From Hygrophila difformis (Eukaryota; Streptophyta; Magnoliopsida; Lamiales; Acanthaceae): a stretch of DNA of 64,000 nt. Shown piece after piece: positions 1-13,243 of this stretch. Each line of letters begins with the position of its first letter. The first letter of the stretch is position 1. The notes under the pieces are model-generated. The model was given only the letters and a program-made list of their open reading frames with translations, did no database searches and was not told the origin of the DNA. Where the stretch lies: assembly GCA_030278955.1 (NCBI GenBank), contig JAOANR010000006.1:6414415-6478414 (forward strand), written 5' to 3'. A program made the translations under genes and the position numbers.

Positions 1-111
1 GTACTTCAATGGGTCGGTGATCGAAGACTCGAGTACAATTTCACGTGCGCATAAGTTCAAATTATGTATGAAGTGCAATTTGTTTTACTACTGACTGGAA
101 TTGAATGGTAG

Positions 112-1699
112 GTTAGAAGAAAGCACTGGCTTGGTTTTCAGATTTGTGATTGGTAGAACCAATGATGGATCGAAGATGTCAGCTCTGAAGAAGGAGGTTG
201 AGGAGTATGATGATTTCCTTTTACTAGACATTGAAGAGGAGTACAGTAAGCTCCCGTATAAAACGTTAGTTTCAACTTATCAGAAATTATTTTTCAATCA
301 CCTGTGATGTGTGATTTACACTGTCTTCTGTCAATTTACAGCTTAGCTTTCTTCAAAGCTGCCTATGCTCTTTATGAGGCTGATTTCTATGTCAAAGCTG
401 ATGATGATATTTATTTACGGCCAGGTGAGTAGTTTTAAAGAGTTGACATTGGCTTAATATTTGATTCTATCTCAGTTTATGTATGTACCTCTTGGATGTG
501 ATATCCAGTTTCTAATTTAGCTTTATTTTCTTTGCGCAGACCGTCTTTCTTTGCTTTTGGCTAAAGATCGTTCTCATCCGCAAACGTACCTTGGCTGCAT
601 GAAAAAAGGACCTGTGTTTACTGATCCGGGTTTAAAATGGTCAGTTTTATAATATGTTTCTTAAGATATTATGTTTGCTCCTTACTTTTTATGGGGTTAT
701 CCAATAGTGAATTCATGTCAGTTGATACATACTGAAATTTTGAGCTTTATATTTGTTTCATACTTTCATTCACAAGAACAATTTGTGCCCGTGTGTGCGT
801 ATGTGTTTGATTTCTGTGTGCATTGCTTCTGTCTCTTTATGGGTTAATACCTCTCTGAATGATTTACCTCTTGGCCTTGACTACCATCCCAAGAAAGTGG
901 CATGTAATTTTTACTCAAGATTGAAATTGATTTTATTTGAGGCTGCCTTACCCCTTGCACTCTTGAGTGAATATTGGAACATATGCGACTGTCGTACAAA
1001 ATTTAAGTGCTATGAAATGAATATGATAGAGGTTGAATTGTACAGGTATGAACCTCTGTCTCCATTGCTTGGGAAGGAGTACTTTCTGCACGCCTATGGT
1101 CCAATCTATGCCCTTTCTTCTGATGTTGTTGCGAGCTTGGTTGCCTTAAGAAACGACAGGTTGGCACTTTTCACCGATCTATTGGTAATTTAGTTTCATG
1201 TTTTTATTGGCTACTATATTCTCGTTAATCAGGCAATTGTTGTGAATCTTTATCGTACGGTGTACAGTTATTATTATTATACACGTGGACTCTTGCATTG
1301 ATTGCACAGTATATAATTATTAATACGCAATGTGGAATGCAGTTTCCGGATGTTTAGCAATGAAGATGTAACAATTGGGTCGTGGATGTTGGCAATGAAC
1401 GTGAAGCACGAAGATAGTAAGCAACTATGCCAGGTGGAATGTACATCCTCATCTATTGCTGTATGGGATATTCCCAAATGTTCAGGTACTCTACTTGTGT
1501 TGAATAGTTGAATACTAATAAGTAAGGCAAGATTTATTTTCTTGTAGACGGAAGGGTGATCGCCTGATTGATGTGATATTGGGCATTGTTTTTGTCAGGA
1601 CTGTGCAATCCGGAGAAGAAAATGTTGGAACTTCACGGCAAGGATATTTGCTCCAAGAGCCCAACCGTAGCAGCTGAAGAAGAAGAAGAAGACAAGTAA
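112..1699 (+). CDS. Probable beta-1,3-galactosyltransferase (GT31), 3' part of gene
   Basis: Exons 112-264, 342-424, 540-639, 1046-1159, 1343-1485 and 1599-1699 join in frame into about 230 residues. The 5' exons lie off the window, and bases 1-111 read as intron ending at an AG. The protein shows [13 protein letters not shown], the metal-binding DDD motif in [38 protein letters not shown] and [10 protein letters not shown], all typical of plant GT31 galactosyltransferases of the Arabidopsis B3GALT12-14 type. These are Golgi type II membrane enzymes that add beta-1,3-linked galactose to glycans; the membrane anchor would be in the missing part. The C-terminus ends in an acidic run (EEEEEDK). 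Acceptor specificity cannot be read from the sequence. Family is confident; the exact paralogue is not. Confidence 0.9.
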
Positions 1700-3224
1700 C
1701 CAAAACCATACTTCTCTTGACAAACGTTCTTTGATAGGAGTAGGCAGGCGGGGGAGGGCATCTCATCCATGTATGGTATGGTGTGCACTCTGTTACTGTG
1801 ACTGCCTTTCAGTGTATGTATGTATGTAGGTATATCGTATACAGAACACATACAAGTACACTGCATTCTTGTTACTGTCGCTTGCTTGTATACTTGCTGT
1901 CGTTACTCATTAGAAGGAGCAGGAAATTTTGAGAACTAGCTTCAAAGATTTCCAGTTATAGCTTTCTATTATTTTCTATCAATTTTACTACTGCTGTCTG
2001 CAATTTGCATGCCCATTCTCCAAATGATATCTGAATAAGGTCATTTTTCCCACGAGTTTTTCATATCTGAAAATTTTAAGTTAATCGTGTCCACTCCTGC
2101 TTGTTAAAATAAGTCATAATTAGTACCAAAAATAATTCAAATACAGTGACATCATAATTCAAAGGAAATTAATAATAATGATACTAAAAATAATTCAAAA
2201 GTAGTATCAGTATAATTCAACAATCAAATGGTGTTGACATATGCTCACCAAAAAAAAATATATGGTGTTGACATATTTAGAATTATATATTTAGACTCTT
2301 TATGGATTTACATTTTACATTTTGCACCGTCAGTGATTACACAGAAGTTCAATGAAACTAATATAAATATTAGTATTAAATATTTAAATTATAGTACTAT
2401 TTTTTAAAAAATTGTTTAGTTTTATAATTACTACTATAATTGTTTTCTTGCATTCTGTATTCACTCTAAATATTTCACGACAATCTTTTCAGAAGGATTT
2501 TATCCTTTAATCGCCACCAATACGCCAGGTTATTATACTTAACTATGACATCCCATATTAGAGGAGTAAATGAAAATGAAAATACACGTGTAGATGCATC
2601 AAAATATTCCAAATACATGGCTTTATGTTGGTTAAATATTAGTGTTATGAATTACAATGCCCCAATATGCACCCGGTATTCCCTTTTGATCAAAATATAT
2701 ACATTCAAACAATATCCGTTTTTTTTTGCAAAAAAAGGTTTTGCCAAAAGAGATCCAAACAGGAACGTATGACCTTATCACGACAAAGCTTAGTTTAAAG
2801 AACATGTACAATGCTAAAACAATAGCAATTTAAATTTGTATAGAAACATTACAAATTATGGACCAAATTTTTGAAAAACCGTTTCCCCAAAAGCCAAGCC
2901 ATCAAAAACTCCGAATAGAGTCAGCAATTTTCATCTGTACACTGTAATATAGAATTATAGATAATGGGGAATGAAGTTGGATATAGGTGAATAGACTTGC
3001 CAATCTGAGGTCACAGAAAAGTACTTGCTTTTATAACATTGCACATTGAGTCATTGAATGACTGTCTAAACGTAAAAGACCAACTAGTAATAATGCCAAG
3101 CTATATAGTTTGTTCATTTCAACGGTTATCACCATAATGTTTCTTCCAAATTTTGCAAACTTGTCTTCCCATCAGTAAAATACAATTTCTGGATATAAGA
3201 GGAGACCCCAGACTGTATGTTATT
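1700..3224. other. Intergenic, AT-rich
   Basis: This holds the 3' flank of the galactosyltransferase and then the 3' flank of the minus-strand E2 gene. Around 2235-2275 the phrase tggtgttgacatat occurs twice either side of an A-run. I see no coding exon and no intact mobile element. Confidence 0.6.
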
Positions 3225-5739
3225 TCAGGCCCCACTTGCATACAGACGCGTCCATTCTTTAGCTGCAGGATTATTAACCAACCCCAATCAAACAGTGCGC
3301 CAAACTTATAACTAGGTGAAAAAATGTAAGACACAAATGTGGAGGAATTTTCTTATTGCCATTGGACAAGCATTAAATCCTGTGCTCCATGGGTTTCAAA
3401 AGGCAATTTAAAGAATAACCTGTTTCGACAGCTTCAGCTTCATTTGATTTCCAATGCTTAGCAATGTTCTCAGATAGTGGATCATCAGGATTTGGAGCAC
3501 TCAGAAGTGCTTGAATGCTGAAATAAGAACAAGATTAAGAAGAAAGAATGGGGGTTAAGGCCAAGGGGATTCTGCTTTAATGTGACAGTTCTGTCATATT
3601 GGTGCAGCCATATACCAAGTTGGAAATTCCAAAAAAAGAAAATGAACTTCCACCAAAAGGAGAAGTCAAAAGCCAAGGAAAAAGAAAACCCAAACAAAGA
3701 GGCTCTAAATCTACAGTAATGTTTGCATGAGTTTATCTTGAATCCATTGCAAATTCTTAGCCTTACATTATGCCACTCCCGTTCTTAAGTATCAGTAGAC
3801 ATTCAAACTGCAGCTCTTTACGGTCATTCAAAATTGCCCATTAAATGCGAATTCTTTAATTGAGATTTTCCATAATTTTATATCACCATGTGCACAATGG
3901 GTCCAACACGTAAAGGGATTCTACAATCATTACCTCAAAAGTACAGTCCTAATCTGAAGAGCAGGGCTCCATTTGTCTTTTAGGATATCCAGGCAGATCC
4001 TTCCAAGCTGCACTATTATTGCATCAGCCAATTTATATAGACAGAGGCCACAAAGAATGAGTGAGGGTAGGCAACAAACCTTATCAATGTTAGGGTGGTA
4101 AATTTTGGTGAGGAAACGAACCTGTCGGTAATATCAAGAAAACAGTTACATATGTGCCTTCTGATCCACAAACACAACTTTTTTTGTAAGGTATTTGCAT
4201 ATCCACATGACAGGGGTGCAGTTATGTAATTATATCTGAACATCAAAGTCATGAACTAATGGATACTCAACAATCCTCTCATTAGAATGTCTGAAAAACC
4301 TTCACACAACTCACTGAATTATAGAATTAATTTATAAAACAGATAGCATCATGATTTATGGGCTTTCGCTCACTTCAACCAAAAATCATCTTTATTATAT
4401 GTAAATTATAGCATCTGTTTTTGTCTTCTTCTTACAATTTTTTCTTTTCCTCGTAATGTTTAGTATTGCATCAACAACCCATATGGCTATATCATATAAA
4501 AGCGACTCTCAAAGTACAACTCATTCAAAATAGGTTGTTACAACTTAGTATAGTAAAGCCATTAGAATAAGATAACAAATTTGTTCAACAATCCATCAAA
4601 TATAGAGATGCAATGAACTCACAACTGATAACATTTATCAAAGTTGCAGAACCCTTGGTATAAAACAACAAATAACATATTTTTATCCTTGTACCTTGTG
4701 CACTGTGGTCAACCAATATAAGATGCACAACAAATGAAATCAATTTAAGATACCTTTGGGGCAGCCATTGGGTATTCCTCAGGTAAAAACAATTCCAGTT
4801 TAAAAACACCTCCTGTAAGGTAATACCAATAGAATATAAAGAAATGATAAATAAATTAGAAAGCAACTCAAGCATGTGTTATATTAAAGAAAGCGAACTG
4901 AAAAGGACAATATTTCAACCAACAAAAAGACCTAGATCAAATTACCTTCATATGGAGATTGTGTTGGACCAAGAATCATAACATTGAAGTACCGCATATT
5001 ATCTTCTGATGGGGACGCACTTATTCCTGGGGCTGCATCCACATACACACATAAGTTCAACAACACCAGATTATGTCTTCAAATAACTTCATTGAGTTAG
5101 TAATCCACATTCTGATTCCCAGCAACGAGTAAAAAGTGAACTTCTTAGAAGCCAGAATCAGAACAAGAGCCAATCCTATATACTCACGATTCTAAAAAAG
5201 GGCCAAAGATTGAATAAGCAGACTCCAAATCAGACATTAGACCCAACACTAAATGGCATTAGAAAAGCTTAAACGCAAAGCAAACTTCATTTGCAAATCA
5301 ATAAGTCAGGAATCAAGATAAACAAATACGGACATCAAGGAACAGAATCAGCCTAAAACAGAAATAAACCCCCGAGATAAAATATTCAGCAGAAAACCCA
5401 GATGCATTTCCCACGAAACATCTCGTAAAAACGCGCAAAACTAAACTATCAGGTAATTGATCAATTAATCTACAATTCACACATCAACTGCAATTACGCC
5501 CAATCACGAATTACAATATAATCAAAGATTGTTATACCTGGTTCGCTCAGAAGACGCTGCGTCTCCTATATTAAAGAAACCAAAAAAAATTTATAAATCA
5601 GTGAAGCACGAAAAACCAAATCGGGGAGAAATTTTCAAAATCCAGGGCTGATAATCCTCGCAAAAGACGAATCGAGAAAAGAATGTAAAGATCGCTATTA
5701 TACCTTGATGATCCTACGCGGTAAATTGCTGTTGGCCAT
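3225..5739 (-). CDS. UBC35/36-like: Ubiquitin-conjugating enzyme E2, Ubc13 type (UBC35/36-like)
   Basis: Eight exons on the minus strand: 5704-5739, 5538-5565, 4946-5032, 4754-4812, 4080-4121, 3934-4007, 3420-3517 and 3225-3262. They total 462 nt, a complete 153-residue protein from [12 protein letters not shown] to RLYASGA, exactly the usual Ubc13 length. The UBC fold is intact: the HPN motif is at 79-81 and the catalytic cysteine is Cys89 in [12 protein letters not shown]. Met66 in EEYPMAAPK is the hallmark residue of Ubc13 enzymes for RING binding. In plants UBC35/36 pair with UEV1 (MMS2-like) proteins to build Lys63-linked ubiquitin chains, used in DNA-damage tolerance and iron and hormone signalling. 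All introns are GT-AG and no residue looks broken. Very confident. Confidence 0.97.
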
Positions 5740-6832
5740 GGGGATTGTAATGATTTCGCAAAGCTTGTCTGGGTGTTCGTCTCCTGGAGTCTGGTGGTCG
5801 TAGAGTTAACGCTATCAAAGGGTTTCTCTCTCACCAATAGTGGGAAATAATTTGTCGAGGGAAATTCTATTTCTCTTTTTTCCTTCGTCTTTTTATACTA
5901 TTCACAAAAATTAAGAAATAAAAAAAGAAAAAAAATGTACTACAAATAAATAAATAATTGTATAGTTGCCTAGTCGGAACACGTCTGGCAAATTGGGTGG
6001 GCAGGTGGAAGACTTTTTAAGTTGATATTTATTACTTCATTTTTTTTTATTAGTTACAACAAATGAGTATTGATCATATATATTTTTACTTAAAATTTTA
6101 TTATAGTTATACAAGTTAAAATATAGCTAAGTGAAATCTTGTTAATTTCGTTTCGTCTTGTAATTTTTAAATATTTAATTTTTAAAAATTTTACTTATAT
6201 CGAACTTAAATTATTAATAATTTAAAATATGCATTGACTGTGTGCTAAGTTAATCCGTAGCAAACATTAAAAAACATGGAAAGTATTACGCTCGAATGGC
6301 CTAATTAATGTAATTATTTTATATAAATATAAAAATATGCTCCTTTCAAGAACTTGATTGATCATATTTCTTGCTTGCCAATTGGAAATATTTAAATTTG
6401 GCTTAACCTTTTCAGAAAATTTGCCATACAACAATGCACAAATTCCCACAAAATTCACACGAAAACATTTTTGCTAAAATTATTTCGAAGACCATGCATT
6501 GCCAAGAAACTTAAATGATTATCAACATAAAATATCCCTCCATTGACACTCAAAATACTTGAAACAAATAATTCCATTATAATTCCAAATGATTTCGAAC
6601 ATCAAGACTAGTATATATTCGAAGCCCTTTCATAGCAATCAAACACAGAAATGATGCCAAATTACTAATACTGGGGGCAGGACAAAAGGGTCGTCGATCA
6701 CCCCCATTCTTAACTAACCCGCAAAAAGAGAGCATGTGGAGCATAAATCCCAAAAATGATCACGAACGTGATACTTGCAAGGGTATACAATATTTTTATG
6801 TACTATATACTATATACTCAGTATGTGATATG
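5740..6832. other. Intergenic between E2 5' end and PEPC 3' end
   Basis: This contains the promoter and 5' leader of the minus-strand E2 gene and the 3' flank of PEPC. About 6031-6262 is a decayed copy of the Stowaway-like family: it keeps the core phrase aaaatatagctaagtgaaat followed by a cttgttaatttcgtt-like stretch, but its ends are eroded. No gene is seen. Confidence 0.5.
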
Positions 6833-9800
6833 TCAACCGGTGTTCTGCATTCCAGCAGCAATTCCCTTCATGGTCAATATAAGGGTGTCCTCCAATCCTG
6901 GGGCATACTCACTTTCCGGGTTCAATGCTACAAGCTCCGCTGCTGGTTTCGACAGACTAGCCTTTGCCTTTGCAGGAGGCTTCTGGTTTGGATCGCGGAT
7001 TTGCTTCAGCGTATACGCCTGGCTCACATTCAATGTCGTGATGTATGAATCACGCAGGCGAAGCCGTTGCTTCAAGTACGGGTTCCCTTCCAGAAGGTCC
7101 TTATGTCCAGCAATCTGTACGTGGAAAAAGTGGAAAATGGACGACAACAACAACAATAACAACAAAGTGAATTAATCTAGTAGTAGTAATTAATTCTTTT
7201 TCTCGGATTGATCAGTGGCCATGGTTTCCAGGTTACCTGGAGCAGCAGACCCTTGGTTTCCTCGTAGTTGGACCTCAGTCGCTGCCCGAACGGCCATAAA
7301 TCTTTGGACACGAGGAGCTTGTCGTAGAGCTCGGCAATTCCAGGATTTCCCTTGGCAAACACCATTTCGACCAAGTCAATAGTGACTCTAAAGAAAGGCC
7401 ATTGATTGTACATCTCTTGGAGCATTTTCAGATTGCTCTTGCTCTTGCCTATTGCATGTTTGAACGCCGCTCCAAAGCCCAACCACACCGGCAGATGAAA
7501 CCGCGTCTGAGTCCAAGCGAAGATCCACGGAATGGCGCGTAGTGACTCGATCCCCCCACTCGGCTTCCTTTTCGATGGACGGCTCCCAATGTTCATCCTG
7601 CCATACTCTAATTCAGGCGTCACCTGATACATCACAGCTTGGATGTTAATGGTATGACTAATGATCCCTGAAATGAACATAATTCCATGTTTTGAAGTCT
7701 TAGGTCGATGACTTACAAGGCGAAAATACTCAACGAACCGAGGCTCCTGGAAAACGATGGAACGATATTCCTTGGTGGCGACGACAGCAATTTCATCCAA
7801 CAGTTTCCGCCATTCTGCTTTAGGGGAGATCGGAGGACGCATTCCGTGTTCGAGTGTCGCAGCAGTGTACCGCTGGAGCGTTCTGAAGCACAAATGCTCC
7901 TCCCCGAATGATTGCTCGATAACTTCTCCCTGAACCGTGACACGGAGAGATCCTTGTATGGTGTCCGGTGGTTGAGACAATATAGCAAGATGAGTAGGAC
8001 CCCCTCCTCTACCAACAGTTCCTCCTCGGCCATGGAACATCGTCAGCTTCACGCCGTACTGCTTCGCGACTTTGATAAGCTCCTCCTGAGTTTTGTACAT
8101 CTGCCAGGCCGCTGTTAGCCGGCCGGCATCCTTACCCGAATCCGAGTACCCAATCATGACTTCTTGTTTACCGTTGATGTGTTGTTTGTACCAATCAATC
8201 GAGAACAGCCGTGAAAGAGTAGCGGGGGCGGATTCGAGGTCGTTCAGTTTCTCAAAAAGAGGGACGACTCTCAAAGGCTGCGCCACACGGCATTCCCGCT
8301 GCAAGAGCTCAACGGCTAAAACATCGGACGGTGTGGTGGCCATTGAAATAATGTACGCGCCGAAGCAGTGGGGCGGGAGGTCTGCCAGCACGTGGAACGT
8401 GTCCAAAACTTCTGCGATTTCTTCGGTTTTTGGGAGATCCGGTCCGAAGAGGGGACGTTTGCCGCGGAGTTCGGACAAGAGCCATTCCTGTTTTTTCTCT
8501 TCCGACCATTCTCTGTAGGAACCTATTTCCAAGTGCTTTGTTATGGCGTCTATGACGTCTGTATGCCTGTCCGATTCTTGCCTTATGTCGAGCTTCACGA
8601 TTGACAGCCCGAAGGTAGAAACTTGGCGCAGGAAATCCAGCAGGCTGCCGTCGGCTATTACACGATCTCCACAAGCACACAGAGATCTATAGCAGAGTTC
8701 GAGAGGTTCTAACAACTGCAAGAGAAGTTAAAACTGCCTTCAGCGAGCGATCAACTGTGTATGTTGATATCTTCAAATCTAGTTATCTTTCATTTTGAAT
8801 ATGTTAACAAATCCCCAGGCTAGTGAAACAATGCATTGAATGATGATGATGACTTAGAGATTGAACCTGCTCGACGCTGGTGTAAGTAGCCTCTTCCAGA
8901 ATGTCAGATGTGCCATAGGCTAATAAGCAACGAGCACGTTCGCGTGTCTCGTAGAGCTTATTCCTAACTTCACCAAGAATGATGCGGTACGGCTCATTCA
9001 ATGGAATGTTTTTCCAAAATTCTGCACGTAAAGAAGATCATCAGTATGAAGTGTTTATAAAGAGAGACGCGGAGACACTCTGCATCATCGAATGGTTGGT
9101 TTAGGTTACCTATGAAGTGCTTTGAATCTCCCTTTGGAGATCTGAGGAATTCATCAGCTCTAGCACGAAGCTCATCGTCACAGCGCCACATAGACAACTG
9201 AAAAAAGGCGGGCGGACAAGTCGAATGAACAATTGCAGAACACGAAAGGCACGAACAAGTAACCATTGAAGAAGCAATGAGTAGTACCTCAAACATGAGA
9301 TCCTCAATTTGAGAAAAGTACATGTTGGAAGCCATCATTCTAGCCAACAAACAGACATCCCTAGTGACCTCCGGGGTAACTCTGGGATTGCCTGCAGCAG
9401 TCGAAGTACAAGTTGTCGTAAATTCAATCATGTGTGAGTGAGTAATGTATGAGAAGCCGAACCAGTGTGATTTCTTGAACTACAATGAGGATGTGGATGT
9501 GTTTTGAGGTAAAGAAGGAATTATACCATCCCGGTCTCCTCCCATCCACGACGAAAACTGAATTATAGGGGCATTATATGGAATGCGTTCATTAATCCTT
9601 ATATTCTTTAGTGCTGTGTCAACGCGACGCAGAAATTTTGGCACTCCTTGCCAGATCGTTTCATGAATGTAACTCATACCCGCTCTCATTTCATCTTGAG
9701 GTGTAGGTTGAGTCCTTCGGATTTCATCAGTCCGGAAAGCAGCTTGAATCTAGACAGCACTCGAAAAAGAAAACAATCATACGTACAATATCGTTAAATT

Positions 9801-10728
9801 TTACAGCATTCATGAAACCCTCAAGCCTTGAACATAAAAGTGATCTTTTGCCCATATAATTTAATGGCAACAAAGACTCTAAGTTCTTAACGTCATTTAC
9901 CTCCCTCTGCAAATCTTGATCCAACTCCTGTTTGTCATCAGGTGTAATGTCTTTATTGTACAATTGAGCTAGGCAATGCCGAATCCTGAACAAGTACAGA
10001 TAAGGCTACATAATTTGAATGTGATAAGAATATGGTGACACCAACTAACCTTCCATGCTTCTTGAGCAAAGATCGTCGTACGGATTGGGTAGGATGAGCA
10101 GTAAGGACAAGATCGACAGTCTGATTCTTCAGTGCATCGAAAACTTCTTGAGGAGACTTCTTCATTTCAAACACGAGTCTCTTGAGAGTCTCTTCGATGT
10201 CTGATTCAGTGGTGGCATTGTCCTCATCAGTATAATCTCCCTTCTTCTTGTTCCTACGACGATGAGCAATCTGAACCTCCTCGGCCAAATTCGCCAAGTT
10301 AAGCATGTGAGAAAAGGACTTGGCAACGACGATTGAATCCCCTGCATCCAAATTCGTCCAAACATTTCCAAGCTCATCTAGCTTTTTAGCATTATGGTTT
10401 CCTTCATAGTCTGCAGAAAGCTCGTATAGGTCTTGCACCTACATCAATTCATTCATAACAAGCAACATTTAAGCTCAATTGGATTAGTCATTAGTCTGCC
10501 CATCACCATCACCAATTATGTTCTAGTACTAATAAGATCAGTAGATGTTTTTACCGTCTTTCGAAGATCCTTTCCATGTAGATCCTCAACAATGTCAAGA
10601 AATCGATCCAAAAGCAAGGCATCATACTCAATGAGCTTATCATCCTCGGATACTTTGCCCGGAACCAGTTGTCTGAGAGGTGCATCGATGGAGGATGCTG
10701 TTTTGTCCTTGGTCTTCTTTGGTGCCAT
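6833..10728 (-). CDS. PPC: Phosphoenolpyruvate carboxylase, plant type (PTPC)
   Basis: Ten exons: 10555-10728, 10050-10438, 9901-9985, 9527-9749, 9288-9391, 9110-9197, 8867-9021, 7717-8715 (999 nt), 7237-7623 and 6833-7114. They total 2886 nt, coding 961 residues, close to the usual ~965. The enzyme carboxylates PEP with bicarbonate to oxaloacetate in the cytosol, feeding the TCA cycle and, in some plants, C4/CAM. Visible motifs are the catalytic-histidine segment [14 protein letters not shown] (His173), [23 protein letters not shown], the mobile loop [33 protein letters not shown] and the C-terminal QNTG. The N-terminus reads [12 protein letters not shown] where most plant enzymes have an acidic-basic-x-x-SIDAQLR phosphorylation site, and the segment before LSKPAAELV is divergent ([11 protein letters not shown]). 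The ATG at 10726-10728 follows a possible 5' UTR intron acceptor (ggcacag). Function is confident; the isoform is not assigned. Confidence 0.96.
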
Positions 10729-11972
10729 CACTGTGCCTAAACGGAAACAGAGAATAGCATAACTGCAAAAACAGGTGCAAATTACATTTGACAAGTCAGT
10801 GGGATCGAGAATTAAGGACAGAATGCCTTAGACAACCTTAATATGGGTTTCAAAGCTGTGTTCCAGAGTGAGACTCGTGATCTAAAACCAAATGCTCTTC
10901 ATTTCTAAATTTAGGCTATTGGACAAAGCATTAATCACCCCAAGGGCAAAAAAAATAATGCTATATGCTTGCTTATATATGTATTTTTATTTTTTTGCAA
11001 ATGTAAGTCTATGTTGTTGAGTAAGAATTATGAAGCTCACACCAAATTAAGGGAAATTATAGTTGTATGATTAATATTTGTATTTTTCAGAAGCAATGTC
11101 ATTCTAAAGTTGTATGGGATAAATATAAATAAGAAGTATTTTACATAAAAATCCCTTAGTTCACAAGAAAAATACAATACAATTGTGAAACAAAACTTGA
11201 CATTCTATCCAAATCTTAATTTTTTTAATGAGGTATTTAGGCCCAATTTGCTTATATGTAACTCTATTTTTTTAAAAGTTAAATTTGGATTGATACATGG
11301 CAAACACAGTTTTAAATGCTAATCCCTCCCTTGAAGTTAAAACATCCACATTCACATCAAAGAATCCTATTCAATTTTTTGAGTTAAATTTTATTACTTT
11401 AGACATCAAGAAATTAAAAAATTCCCGCAGAGCAAATGGCATGTTTGTACTTTGTACTATTAATCAAAACAATAACTTCCCATTCTAGGTTGAGAGTCCG
11501 GCTTGACAACTAGGATAAGCCTCGCCCCGTACTACTAATCAAAACAATAAAATATTGGTAGATAGTAAAAGTTATCCAATATCCTCCTTCAAAAGCATCG
11601 AGACTTTTATTACTACAAGTACTTTTTTCTTTAGTTTAAAAAAATTGAATGATTTTTTTTTAAGGAACCATTCAAAGGCTGGAGAGATTTGAATCGCGAC
11701 TTATAAGTCCCAACCCCATGAAAAAAAGAAAAAAGAAAAAAAAACAATTGATGTAGAAGTAGCGTAGATTTTATTCAATATTAGAATCAAGTGGAGGAGT
11801 ATATACTGTATATCTGTGTGCTGGTATTACTGCATGATCCATTTTGTAATCTTTATCCGTCTATTGACTATTGCCCTGCATCAAAGGATCAGAATACATA
11901 CTCTCTGATTCTGACCCTAGCACACCCAACCAAACGCCTAATTTCATCTCCTCCTACGCCAGACCACCGCAA
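10729..11972. other. Shared upstream region of PEPC and the first MBF1 gene
   Basis: The two genes diverge from this 1.2-kb AT-rich interval. It holds long T and A runs, and a phrase near 11664-11712 (ggaaccattcaaaggctgga) that loosely matches one at 15569-15590, probably a shared repeat fragment. The MBF1 5' leader is at its right end. No other exon is seen. Confidence 0.5.
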
Positions 11973-13199
11973 ATGGCAGGAATTAGTCAGGACTGGGAGC
12001 CCGTCGTCATCCGCAAGAAGGCCCCTACCTCCGCCGCCAGGAAGGATGAAAAGGCCGTCAACGCCGCCCGCCGCTCCGGAGCCGAGATCGAAACTGTGAA
12101 AAAATGTGCGTTTTATGCACTTTCATCCTATTCAATTTCTTTCTGTATAAACTGCCTCAGCGATGTTTCCTTTTCGCCTTTGCCATTTCTGTTTGCAATC
12201 AATTTATTTTCTAGGGTTTTGGCGCCTCATAGGCGACAATAGGCTCGGCGATTGTAGTTATCTTTGAATTGTTTCTCATTTGGTGTATCTGTTTTGAGGT
12301 TTGTTTTCCTCTCGCTTTTGTTGGATTTCTTGATAGTAGCTGTGTTCTCATGGTAAGTTATATTCAATGAATATGACTTGTCTTTCAATAGGTGCTCCGT
12401 AGTTGATGCATAACTTTTATTTTCTTGATTTTATCTATCCTGTTCAAGGTTATGTAATGCTATTTTCTTGACTGTGGGAAATATTTGTGAAGTGTTCATT
12501 CGTGCTCTTGAAATGTGAAATTATGAAAATATTAGAAAATATAATAGGGTAAAAGAGTAGGATTCTTAACCAATGTTATCATTCTAACGCAAATTTGACA
12601 ATAAATCTTGTTTTCTGATCTATTCTTGACCCCCATCCCATCTACTGTGTGTGGTGTAATGACGTTTTGATTTCCTACATTCCTGCAATGTGCACAACTA
12701 ATTGGTTTTTCCAATCCCTTCCATTTCTTACCAGCAAAGTCCTCAATTCCAATCATTATCAAGATGGAAACAATCACTCTATCTCATTGGATTTTATACA
12801 CATTGCAGGATTGCAGTTATCACATTTCACAGTTCATTTTTATGATTACTGATTCTGAGATCTGGTGCAGTTAATGCCGGATCAAACAAGGCTGCTTCAA
12901 GTGGAACCTCACTAAACACCAAGAAGCTTGATGAAGACACAGAAAATCTAGCCCGTGAGTTTTGTTATTTGTTTGCATACATTTTGGCTAAACATGGAAA
13001 TTGCCATGAAGTTTTTTAGTTTTTCATAGTAAAATTCTTGCGTATGATGTCCAATATATACATATATACTATATGTGTGTGAGTGTGTTTATTAAAATAG
13101 ATGATACAGTAAGGAGAGTTTAATCACGCTGCCTATATTATTAATTATTTATTGGAATACAGGGTAGTGTATATAGGAGTAGGGTATTATGCCCAACAT

Positions 13200-13243
<44 letters not shown>

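Noticed and set aside
753..1193. 146-residue open frame on the plus strand
   Set aside because: Only its last third is a real galactosyltransferase exon (1046-1159); the rest is intron read through.
8093..8518. 141-residue plus-strand frame
   Set aside because: It is the antisense shadow of the 999-nt PEPC exon and has no family resemblance.
7177..8721. Single 514-residue PEPC reading frame taken as an unspliced exon
   Set aside because: The insert between FRL and TPELEYGR is absent from the family and has gtaagt and tatcag borders, so it is an intron.
11676..11712. Possible tRNA gene (ttgaatcgcgactta phrase)
   Set aside because: No cloverleaf can be folded around it and no A box is present.
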